NCBI GenBank assembly: GCA_046153505.1
Contig: JBJXDT010000132.1
Location: forward strand, 1-42,937
Direction: 5' to 3'
DNA: 42,937 bases
Source of the DNA: JBJXDT01 sp046153505
Lineage (GTDB): Bacteria > Pseudomonadota > Gammaproteobacteria > Burkholderiales > Methylophilaceae
The notes under the pieces were generated by a model, which ran no database searches, had not been told where the DNA came from, and was given only the letters and a program-made list of their open reading frames with translations. The position numbers were made by a program, and so were the translations under genes. Positions 1-7,222 of this stretch are shown here, piece after piece. Within the stretch, counting starts at the first letter, position 1; each line of letters opens with the position of its first letter.

Positions 1-1896
1 ATTCAAAAAGGCGCATTTCTCATTTACCAAGAAGGTAGCCTAGTTATTCGCGCCATTCGCGATTACTTTAGTGCTGATATTGGCGAGATTCTAATTGATA
101 CGCCTGATGTGCACGAACAAGCTGTCCAGTTTATGAACCACGTGATGCCAGGAAATGTGGCGCGCGTAAAGTTGTACCAAGACGAAATTCCACTGTTCTC
201 GCGCTTTCAAATTGAGCACCAAATTGAAACCGCATTTGCACGCGAAGTACGCTTGCCTTCAGGCGGCGCGATTGTGATTGATCATACCGAAGCTTTAGTT
301 TCGGTTGACGTCAACTCTGGTCGCTCAATTAAAGGCGCAGATATTGAACAAACTGCATTTAACACCAATATGGAAGCGGCTGAAGAAGTTGCTCGACAGT
401 TGCGCTTACGCGATTTGGGCGGTTTGGTAGTGATTGACTTTATCGACATGGAAAGCCAAAAAAATCAGCGTGAAGTCGAAAACACACTGCGTGACGCATT
501 GCATGCAGACCGCGCACGTGTGCAAACTGGCAAAATCTCACGCTTTGGATTGTTAGAACTTTCGCGCCAACGTATGCGCCCAAGTTTAGGCGACACCAAT
601 CACGCCGCATGCCCACGCTGTTCTGGCACTGGCCATATTCGTGGCATTGAATCTACCGCATTGCACATTTTGCGTATTACGCAAGAAGAAGCAATGAAAG
701 ACAATAGTGCGATTATTCAAGTGCAATTGCCAGTCGAAGCAGCGACTTTCTTGCTCAATGAAAAACGTGCTGATATTCACAAAATCGAACAGCGTATGGG
801 CGTAGAAGTGATTTTGATTCCAAATATTCACATGGAAACGCCTAACTACAGCATTGTGCGCATTAAATCGGATGATGTGAATGAAGACAGCGCAAAGCCA
901 AGTTATAACATGGTAGAAATTCCACCTGAAACTGCATATATTCGCAATATTGGTGAGGATTCAAAACCAAGTGCGCCTGAAGCTGTTGTAAAAGGTATTC
1001 GTGCTGCCACTGCTGCCCCTATTGTTGAAGAAAAACCAGCAGCGCCTGCAAAATCTGCAAAAGTTTCTTTCTTGGGTCGAATCAAAAAATGGTTGGGCGC
1101 AGATTCTAACTCTGGCGAGGTGAAGCAAGAAGAAAAATCAGCAGAAAATAATCAGTCTCGAGACAATAATCGTGACCGTAATCGTAATCGTGACCGCAAT
1201 CGTAGTCGTGAACGTGATCGGAATCATCAAAACAATCGTGACCGTAATGATAGACAGCCACAATCGCAGCAACAAGGGCGTCCAGATCGACCACCTCGCC
1301 CAGATAATGCGCAAGCAAATCGCAATGAACCCCGTAATCAGCCGCAAAATGTTGAAAAGCCAGAAAACGTGTCTCCTGCAATTTCGCAAAGTACGCCTAC
1401 TGAAGGCGCACCTCAACGTGAGCGTAGCCGCCGTAGTCGTGGTGGACGCAATCGCAACAAAAATCGCGACCGCGACTCAAATCGCAGCACGAACCCAGAA
1501 ACCGCAGCATTTGTTGCCAATGAAACAGTAGTAGCGAACACGCCTGAAGTTAAACAAGAAGCGACTGCGCCAGCGCCAAAACCAGAGCGCGTTAAAAAGC
1601 CAGCAAAAGTTGAAGCTGTTGTTATTGCAGAAACTGCTCCAGCAGAAAAAGCCCTAGCAACTGAAAAGCCAGCAAAAACTAAAAAAGCACCTGTGAAAAA
1701 ACCAAAAGTCGCTAAACCTTTAGATTTAGCTGCGAGTGGCTTGCAACTGGTAGAAACTAAAAATGAAACAAAGCCCGCAAAAGCTAAGGTCGAACCAGCA
1801 AAACCAAAGGCACCACGCAAAGCACCAAATTGGAAAAAAACTGAAGATGCGGCGAAAGCAGACGCACCTTTAGTGATGGTAGAAACGCAAAAGTAG
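1..1896 (+). CDS. rne: Ribonuclease E, 3' part (5' end outside window)
   Basis: Endoribonuclease for mRNA decay and rRNA/tRNA processing, scaffold of the degradosome at the inner membrane. The reading frame is open from base 1, so the N-terminal S1 region is cut off by the window edge. The catalytic DNase I-like part is visible, including the segments SVDVNSG and VVIDFIDM that carry the metal-binding aspartates, followed by the zinc-link motif CPRCSGTG near base 615. After about base 1080 the protein becomes a long disordered tail, rich in Arg/Asn/Asp around 1150-1260 and then in Lys/Ala/Pro, typical of RNase E rather than the short RNase G. It ends with the short conserved-looking segment APLVMVETQK. 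The gene is convergent with crcB. Identity is very secure; only the start is missing. Confidence 0.96.
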   Translation: MQKGAFLIYQEGSLVIRAIRDYFSADIGEILIDTPDVHEQAVQFMNHVMPGNVARVKLYQDEIPLFSRFQIEHQIETAFAREVRLPSGGAIVIDHTEALVSVDVNSGRSIKGADIEQTAFNTNMEAAEEVARQLRLRDLGGLVVIDFIDMESQKNQREVENTLRDALHADRARVQTGKISRFGLLELSRQRMRPSLGDTNHAACPRCSGTGHIRGIESTALHILRITQEEAMKDNSAIIQVQLPVEAATFLLNEKRADIHKIEQRMGVEVILIPNIHMETPNYSIVRIKSDDVNEDSAKPSYNMVEIPPETAYIRNIGEDSKPSAPEAVVKGIRAATAAPIVEEKPAAPAKSAKVSFLGRIKKWLGADSNSGEVKQEEKSAENNQSRDNNRDRNRNRDRNRSRERDRNHQNNRDRNDRQPQSQQQGRPDRPPRPDNAQANRNEPRNQPQNVEKPENVSPAISQSTPTEGAPQRERSRRSRGGRNRNKNRDRDSNRSTNPETAAFVANETVVANTPEVKQEATAPAPKPERVKKPAKVEAVVIAETAPAEKALATEKPAKTKKAPVKKPKVAKPLDLAASGLQLVETKNETKPAKAKVEPAKPKAPRKAPNWKKTEDAAKADAPLVMVETQK

Positions 1897-1904
1897 TTTT
1901 AATC

Positions 1905-1956
1905 TGATTTGACCCCCAATAGTTAGACATATGTCCAACTATTGGGGTGCAGTTCA
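1905..1956. repeat. 52-bp palindrome made of two IS150-like terminal repeats
   Basis: Two 26-bp arms meet tail to tail between 1930 and 1931. Read inwards, the left arm starts TGATTTGACCCCCAATAG and the right arm (on the minus strand) starts TGAACTGCACCCCAATAG. They agree at 21 of 26 positions, and the core 1914-1947 is palindromic except for one pair. The TGNNCTGNNCCC...GTTGGACA pattern resembles the terminal inverted repeats of IS3-family elements of the IS150 group, from general recall. No transposase lies between the arms and no clear target duplication flanks them. The core can also fold as a hairpin between the convergent rne and crcB genes and may act as a transcription stop, although no T-run follows directly. 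Confidence 0.6.
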
Positions 1957-1990
1957 TGATTGCGGCTTTTTTATTTCTCAAACTTTAAAA

Positions 1991-2365
1991 TTAATTTCTC
2001 AACGTATTGGCCAACCAAAATCCAATTGCTGTCATCAACAAGCTACCTAGCACATGACTTAGAATATGGGCGCCAGCCCATGCGTACTCTTGTTTATTTA
2101 GCAAAGTAAAGGCTTCTGCTGAAAACGCAGAAAAGGTCGTTAAGCCGCCTAATAATCCAGTCATCACAAACAATCGCATTTCATTCTGCGTGGGTGTGGC
2201 TACAAAGTACGCAAGCGCTGCACCCATTAGCAAGCCACCACCTAAGTTAACTATCAGAGTTCCTAGTGGAAGTACACTAGCATTGAATGCAATACTTAGG
2301 CCCCAGCGTATCCATGCTCCTAATGCCGCGCCAGCACCAACTGCTAGCCATTGACCAACGACCAT
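1991..2365 (-). CDS. crcB: Fluoride channel CrcB/FluC
   Basis: Small inner-membrane fluoride channel that works as a dual-topology dimer and lowers cytoplasmic fluoride. The 124-residue length and four hydrophobic segments fit the family. Family motifs are visible: the N-terminal G-x3-G-x3-RW segment (residues 12-21), GTLIVNLGGG near residue 35, and GLLGGLTTFSAFS near residue 71, where the TTFS segment lines the ion path. The ATG at 2363-2365 is preceded by a good GGAG ribosome site. The gene is divergent from glgA and convergent with rne. I see no fluoride riboswitch in the 84 bp upstream. Identification is secure. Confidence 0.95.
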   Translation of the reverse strand: MVVGQWLAVGAGAALGAWIRWGLSIAFNASVLPLGTLIVNLGGGLLMGAALAYFVATPTQNEMRLFVMTGLLGGLTTFSAFSAEAFTLLNKQEYAWAGAHILSHVLGSLLMTAIGFWLANTLRN

Positions 2366-2377
2366 TTGTTTACTCCA

Positions 2378-2408
2378 TTTAAAATATTTGAACGAATAGC
2401 TCTATAAT
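2378..2408 (+). promoter_or_regulatory. Probable sigma-70 promoter of glgA
   Basis: A perfect TATAAT lies at 2403-2408, about 40 bases before the glgA start. The best -35 is a weak TTTAAA/TTAAAA at 2378-2384 with an 18-19 bp spacer, so only the -10 box is convincing. Confidence 0.4.
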
Positions 2409-2449
2409 ACTGAAAAAAGCCCACAAACAATCATTTTCGTGAGAATCAT

Positions 2450-3940
2450 TTGAACGTTTTATTTGCCACATCGGAAGCATTTCCTCTCATCAAAACTGGC
2501 GGCCTTGCCGATGTAAGTGGCGCACTACCAAAAGCGCTAATCAATTTACCAGATTTTGAGGGTGACATCAAAATACTAATACCTGGCTATACATCGGTAC
2601 TAGAAAAACTTCAATCCATCAAAAATGTTGCTAGTGTTATCGCACTTGGTCAAATATGTACGCTAGTCACAGGTAAGATGCCTAGTACGGAACATGGACG
2701 AGAGCTTGAGGTGATTGCCATTCAAAACGCTAAGCTTTATGAGCGCATTGGCGGGCCTTACAATGACGAAAATGGTGTTGATTGGACAGATAATGCGCTC
2801 AGATTTGGCGTGCTTTCACGCATCGCTAGCTTGCTGTGTAGTAAAAACTCCCCGCTCAAAAATTGGCAGCCAGATCTTATTCATTGCAACGACTGGCAAA
2901 CTGGCTTGGCACCTACCTACATGAAGTTGCTCGATCACTCAACCACGATATCTCTTTTGAGCATACATAATATCGCTTTTCAGGGTTGTTTTGATGCAGG
3001 CTGGTTGAAAGCATTAGAGCTACCTTTAACCAATTTTAATATCAATGGATTTGAATATCATAAGCAAATTTCTTTTTTAAAAGCGGGCATTTTTTATGCA
3101 GATAAACTCAGCACCGTGAGCCCGACTTACGCTCAAGAAATCCAAAGCAGCGCTTTTGGATTTGGTCTAGAAGGCTTACTAAAGACGCGCCGCAATGATT
3201 TAACTGGCATATTAAACGGCATTGATACACACGAATGGAATCCCGCAACTGATGCACTTTTACCTAAAAACTTCAGCGCCAAAGACTTAACTGGAAAAAA
3301 AATTGTAAAGGAGGAGTTGCAACAACAACTTGATTTGCAAATTGACGAAAACGCCCCTCTACTTGGCGTTGTCAGTCGATTGACACATCAAAAGGGGCTA
3401 GACCTTCTGCCAAATATTATGCCCAACTTAATAGAAAGCGGCTGCCAATTCGCTATTCTAGGCAGCGGCGAAAAAACATTAGAAGCTAACTTTATCGCGC
3501 TTGAGGAGAAATACCCGACTAAGGTCAGCGTGAATACTGGATACCATGAACACCTTTCACACAATATTATGGCGGGTGCTGATATGTTTGTAATGCCTTC
3601 GCGCTTTGAGCCCTGCGGGCTGAACCAGCTCTATGGTCTAGCGTATGGCACGCCGCCCATCGTCACAGCTACTGGCGGCTTGGCAGATTCTATTTGCGAC
3701 ACGAATGAAATGACCCTGAAAAATAAAACTGCGACAGGATTTGTCATGGAAAATGTCACAAGTGCGTCACTTTTGGTCACAACACAACACGCCATTGCAT
3801 TATGGAAAAACAAAAAGAATTGGCGAATGGTTCAAGACAATGGCATGAAAAAGCGGGTAGATTGGGCTTCTAGCGCGAATTTATATTTAAAACTGTATAA
3901 AAATTCTCTAAGGGAGTTGGCTACAAAAAAACTGGCATAG
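2450..3940 (+). CDS. glgA: Glycogen synthase (ADP-glucose transglucosylase)
   Basis: GT5 glycosyltransferase that extends alpha-1,4-glucan from ADP-glucose. The protein opens with the family N-terminus, including the ADP-glucose-binding KTGGLADVSGALPKAL segment (residues 17-32). The C-terminal half carries GVVSRLTHQKGLDLL and the catalytic/nucleotide-binding segment PSRFEPCGLNQLYGLAYG followed by TGGLADS. At 496 aa it is slightly longer than the common ~480. The start is a TTG at 2450-2452, chosen because the family begins right there; only a weak GTGAGAA ribosome site precedes it. No other glycogen gene is adjacent, so it seems to be transcribed alone and ends at the terminator at 3992. Confidence 0.95.
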   Translation: MNVLFATSEAFPLIKTGGLADVSGALPKALINLPDFEGDIKILIPGYTSVLEKLQSIKNVASVIALGQICTLVTGKMPSTEHGRELEVIAIQNAKLYERIGGPYNDENGVDWTDNALRFGVLSRIASLLCSKNSPLKNWQPDLIHCNDWQTGLAPTYMKLLDHSTTISLLSIHNIAFQGCFDAGWLKALELPLTNFNINGFEYHKQISFLKAGIFYADKLSTVSPTYAQEIQSSAFGFGLEGLLKTRRNDLTGILNGIDTHEWNPATDALLPKNFSAKDLTGKKIVKEELQQQLDLQIDENAPLLGVVSRLTHQKGLDLLPNIMPNLIESGCQFAILGSGEKTLEANFIALEEKYPTKVSVNTGYHEHLSHNIMAGADMFVMPSRFEPCGLNQLYGLAYGTPPIVTATGGLADSICDTNEMTLKNKTATGFVMENVTSASLLVTTQHAIALWKNKKNWRMVQDNGMKKRVDWASSANLYLKLYKNSLRELATKKLA

Positions 3941-3991
3941 AAGATGCTTGTATGTAATTGAGCTTCTCCAAAGCTTACTCCTCCTCCCTCA

Positions 3992-4018
3992 GGGCGTCTA
4001 TATGACGCCCATTTTTTT
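3992..4018 (+). terminator. Rho-independent terminator of glgA
   Basis: GGGCGTC (3992-3998), a 5-base loop, and GACGCCC (4004-4010) form a perfect GC-rich stem, followed by ATTTTTTT. The T-run is only on the plus strand, so it serves glgA rather than the convergent orn. Confidence 0.88.
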
Positions 4019-4022
4019 ACTA

Positions 4023-4583
4023 TCATTTGACAATAAAATGCTCGCGGTAATATTTCAATTCGTCGATAGATTCGTATATATCTGCAAGTGCTTCATGTCT
4101 ACTTGCTTTTTTAAATCCTGAATAAATCTCAGGCTTCCAGCGACGCGCCAGTTCTTTAAACACACTGACATCTAGGTTTCTATAATGAAAATAAGCTTCT
4201 AAATCAGGCATATAGCGCGCCATAAAACGTCTATCCTGACAAATCGAATTTCCGCACATGGGCGACTTGCCTGCAGGCACATACTGTTTCAAGTATTCAA
4301 TCATCTGCGCAGTGGCTACAGCTTCATCCAAAGTTGAAGTTTTCACTTTATCAATTAAGCCACTACGACCGTGAGTGCCCTTGTTCCAAGCATCCATGCC
4401 ATCAAGCACCGCGTCACTTTGGTGAATGACCAACACAGGCGATTCACCAAGCACGTTCAACTCGGCATCGGTGACAACAACAGCAAGCTCTAAAATACGG
4501 TCTGAATCTGGCAATAAACCACTCATTTCCATATCTAACCAAATTAAATTGTCGGTATTAATGTGATTACTTTGAGCTTGCAT
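4023..4583 (-). CDS. orn: Oligoribonuclease
   Basis: DEDDh 3'-5' exoribonuclease that degrades di- to short oligoribonucleotides, including pGpG from cyclic-di-GMP breakdown. Visible motifs are WLDMEMSGL with the first Asp and Glu (D17, E19), the middle HQSD and WNKGTHGRSGL segments, GNSICQDRRFM, and the C-terminal KKASRHEALADI holding the catalytic His and last Asp, ending with the usual YYREHF. I place the start at the ATG of 4581-4583, with GGAA six bases upstream, giving 186-187 aa as is normal. The frame stays open to 4637 upstream, but those residues are unlike the family. A second ATG directly precedes the chosen one. It lies near two cyclic-di-GMP phosphodiesterase genes, though transcribed the other way. 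Confidence 0.94.
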   Translation of the reverse strand: MQAQSNHINTDNLIWLDMEMSGLLPDSDRILELAVVVTDAELNVLGESPVLVIHQSDAVLDGMDAWNKGTHGRSGLIDKVKTSTLDEAVATAQMIEYLKQYVPAGKSPMCGNSICQDRRFMARYMPDLEAYFHYRNLDVSVFKELARRWKPEIYSGFKKASRHEALADIYESIDELKYYREHFIVK

Positions 4584-4681
4584 CATGATTTCCATTAAAA
4601 TAGCGTTATTAAGGTAGCGTGCGTGAACTAAGTTCACAAAAATGCTTCACAATGTACATATTAACTTAATTTAGAAAAGTC

Positions 4682-5932
4682 ATGGCATCTACACTCACCC
4701 TTATTTTTATTGCACTGCTGGTTTTAACAACAGCGACCAGAATATGGCTAGGTTCGCGACAAATTGCTCACGTACAGGCTAATCGGGCAGCTGTGCCCAG
4801 CGCTTTTGTTGAAAATATTTCGCTGGAAGCTCATCAAAAAGCTGCAGATTACTCCAGCGCAAAAACCAAACTAGCTTTGTACGAAGTGGCTCTGCAAGCC
4901 TTATTTTTAGGGGTACTCACGCTTGGTGGCGGCCTGCAATGGTTAGATAACTTATGGCGCGATTTTTTGCCAAATCACGAGATCATTCGCGGTGCTTTAG
5001 TGATTTGTAGCGCGATGATTATCAGTAGCATTATTGACTTGCCGTTTGATTATTACAAAACATTTACCATTGATGAAAAATTTGGCTTCAATAAAATGAC
5101 ACCCACCATGTTTTGGACTGATTTGCTCAAACATAGCTTAGTGGGAATCGCGCTTGGTGCGCCTATCCTGTTCGCAGCGTTATGGCTAATGCAAGATGCG
5201 GGGCAATATTGGTGGTTTTATTTATGGCTGGTTTGGAGCGTATTTAATATCGTCATGCTCGCGGTTTATCCAACTTTCATTGCGCCCTTGTTTAACAAGT
5301 TCACCCCACTTGCTGACGAAAGCTTGAAATCACGTATTGAAGCACTTTTAATCAAGTGCGGCTTTAAATCACAAGGCTTATTTGTGATGGACGGCTCCGC
5401 ACGAAGCAGCCACGGCAACGCCTATTTTACGGGCTTTGGCAGTAGCAAACGTGTTGTTTTTTTCGACACCCTGTTAAGTCGCCTGAATACAGAAGAAATT
5501 GAAGCCGTGCTTGCACATGAGCTAGGTCATTTTAAACATCACCATGTGATTAAGCGCATTGCATTGCTGTTCTTTGCGAGTTTTTTAGGCTTAGCATTGC
5601 TCGGCTGGCTTATTAACCAAACATGGTTTTACAACAGCTTAGGCGTTAGCACACCAAGCAATTACATGGCGCTGATTTTATTTCTGCTGGTTTCGCCCGT
5701 GTTTATGTTTTTGCTTCGCCCTGTAATGGCGAGTTATTCTCGTAAAAACGAGTTTGAGGCGGATGATTATGCTGCAAAAAACAGTAACGCTAAACACTTG
5801 GTTGAAGCACTCGTGAAGCTTTATCGCGATAACGCTTCTACGCTCACGCCAGACCCACTACATTCGGCTTTTTATGATTCACATCCACCTGCAAGTATGC
5901 GAATTTCAAAGTTGGCAGCGTATACTGCATAA
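4682..5932 (+). CDS. M48 family membrane metalloprotease (Ste24/CAAX-protease type)
   Basis: Zinc endopeptidase of the inner membrane, related to Ste24 CAAX prenyl protease 1; bacterial members are thought to act in membrane-protein quality control, but the substrate is unknown. The 416-residue protein has an N-terminal transmembrane segment, a Ste24-type N-terminal region (about residues 30-210) with several membrane spans, the zinc motif HELGH at residues 279-283, two further membrane spans, and the third zinc ligand in EFEADDYA (E359). The HPP segment near the C-terminus is also typical. The ATG at 4682 has only a weak AGAAAAG upstream. It starts a forward run with the cytochrome and rsgA genes, three bases before the next start. 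Longer than HtpX and with the Ste24 N-domain, so htpX is not the right name. Confidence 0.9.
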   Translation: MASTLTLIFIALLVLTTATRIWLGSRQIAHVQANRAAVPSAFVENISLEAHQKAADYSSAKTKLALYEVALQALFLGVLTLGGGLQWLDNLWRDFLPNHEIIRGALVICSAMIISSIIDLPFDYYKTFTIDEKFGFNKMTPTMFWTDLLKHSLVGIALGAPILFAALWLMQDAGQYWWFYLWLVWSVFNIVMLAVYPTFIAPLFNKFTPLADESLKSRIEALLIKCGFKSQGLFVMDGSARSSHGNAYFTGFGSSKRVVFFDTLLSRLNTEEIEAVLAHELGHFKHHHVIKRIALLFFASFLGLALLGWLINQTWFYNSLGVSTPSNYMALILFLLVSPVFMFLLRPVMASYSRKNEFEADDYAAKNSNAKHLVEALVKLYRDNASTLTPDPLHSAFYDSHPPASMRISKLAAYTA

Positions 5933-5935
5933 ATC

Positions 5936-6244
5936 ATGGCAAAAATTGTTTTTTTACTCACTTGCTTATTAAGCTTTAATGTATCTGCTAACGAGTTATT
6001 TGCTAATACAGACGTAAAAGCGGGTAAAGCGCTTATAGAGAAAAACTGCGTCAGCTGCCATGCTTCGAGCTACGGCGGCGATGGTAGCGAAATTTACAAG
6101 CGTGAATATCGCAAAGTTAAAACGCCAAAAGGATTGGTCGCTCAAGTGCGTGCTTGCAATACCAACCTCGGCCTGAAGTGGTTTGACGATGAGGAATTGA
6201 ATGCTGCCGCATATCTAAACCAAATGTATTACAAATTCGAATAG
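5936..6244 (+). CDS. Small monoheme c-type cytochrome, periplasmic
   Basis: A 102-aa protein with a cleavable signal peptide (hydrophobic residues about 4-18, likely cut after SANE/VSA) and one heme-attachment motif CVSCH (C38, C41, H42). The C-terminal segment RACNTNLGLKWFDDEELN followed by AAYLNQMYY resembles the last helices of class I cytochromes of the cytochrome c''/SHP kind. Apart from the start, the only Met is M97 near the C-terminus, so the sixth heme ligand is not obvious. It is packed between the M48 protease and rsgA, ending one base before the rsgA ATG, so the three are probably cotranscribed. The redox partner is unknown; a small periplasmic electron carrier is the likely role. 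Confidence 0.87.
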   Translation: MAKIVFLLTCLLSFNVSANELFANTDVKAGKALIEKNCVSCHASSYGGDGSEIYKREYRKVKTPKGLVAQVRACNTNLGLKWFDDEELNAAAYLNQMYYKFE

Positions 6245-7123
6245 ATGCTGGGCTTAGTGGTTGCTGCGTTTGGTAAACGCTATGAAATTGAATTAGCTGA
6301 TAAAAAACGTATAAGCTGTGTAACCCGAGGGAAGAAAACTGATTTAGCCTGCGGCGACATCGTCAAAATCAAACTAACGGACACCGCTGAAGGCGTTGTA
6401 GAATCCAGTCAAGCGCGCACTTCGCTGCTTTATCGTAGCAGTGCTTATAAGAGCAAAATCCTTGCTGCAAATGTTACCCAAATCGTCATTGTGCTTGCTA
6501 CCCAACCTAGCTTTTATGAGGCCTTGCTCAACAGATGTTTAGTGGCTGCTGAAGCGGCAAAAATTAATGCTGTCATTGTGCTAAATAAATGCGATTTGCC
6601 CGATTCATACGACGCAAAAATAAAACTAAAATTGTATGAAGATTTAGGTTACGATGTGGTGCACATTACTGCAAAACAAGCTATCACGCCGCTTTTGTCA
6701 CTTTTAGAAAATCGTCAGAGCGTTTTGGTTGGACAGTCTGGCATGGGCAAATCCACGATTATCAACGCCCTACTCCCGCAACAAAATGTGCGCACTCAGG
6801 AAATCAGTGAGGCGTTAGACAGCGGCAAACACACAACCACTGCGGCACGCTTGTATCACCTAGATGCCCACAGCGCATTAATAGACTCTCCTGGCTTACA
6901 AGAATTTGGCTTAAATCACTTGTCAACCGAACAATTGGAATTAGCGTTTATTGAATTTAGACCTTATTTAGGCCATTGCAAATACGCAAACTGCAGGCAT
7001 ATGCACGAACCTGATTGCGCAGTATTAGAGGCAACGAATAAGGGCATAATTTCGGCACGCAGAATTGGTTTTTATCAAGAACTGGCAAAAGAACTGGTTT
7101 TTGGCGCTAATTTATTAAAATAA
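6245..7123 (+). CDS. rsgA: Small ribosomal subunit biogenesis GTPase RsgA
   Basis: Circularly permuted GTPase (YjeQ) that helps late maturation of the 30S subunit. The order of motifs shows the permutation: N-terminal OB-fold (about 1-75), then G4 NKCD (114-117), G1 GQSGMGKS (163-170), the TTTA switch (197-200), G3 DSPG (214-217), and a C-terminal zinc domain with C245, C250, H252 and C258. At 292 aa it is at the short end of the family, since it lacks an N-terminal extension. The ATG follows the TAG of the cytochrome gene without any gap, so translational coupling is likely. Identification is secure. Confidence 0.95.
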   Translation: MLGLVVAAFGKRYEIELADKKRISCVTRGKKTDLACGDIVKIKLTDTAEGVVESSQARTSLLYRSSAYKSKILAANVTQIVIVLATQPSFYEALLNRCLVAAEAAKINAVIVLNKCDLPDSYDAKIKLKLYEDLGYDVVHITAKQAITPLLSLLENRQSVLVGQSGMGKSTIINALLPQQNVRTQEISEALDSGKHTTTAARLYHLDAHSALIDSPGLQEFGLNHLSTEQLELAFIEFRPYLGHCKYANCRHMHEPDCAVLEATNKGIISARRIGFYQELAKELVFGANLLK

Positions 7124-7222
7124 TACAAGTAGCCTATTCCCACGTATCACATAATCTATTAGTATTTAGGCATAACAAGGCATTTGAATGGTGTTTCAGG
7201 GGGGACGGATTCAAAAGAATTC

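Noticed and set aside
1413..1820. Long open frame on the minus strand inside rne
   Set aside because: It is antisense to the Lys/Ala-rich RNase E tail, whose codon bias opens the complementary frame; low-complexity Ala/Phe/Ser content and no start signal.
2366..2449. Fluoride riboswitch upstream of crcB
   Set aside because: The 84-bp gap to glgA shows no conserved riboswitch pattern or pseudoknot elements and is too short to hold one besides the promoter.
2428..2452. Fur-type or other operator from repeated AATCATT around the glgA start
   Set aside because: The two copies are direct rather than inverted and do not fit a 7-1-7 Fur site, and glgA is not an expected iron gene.
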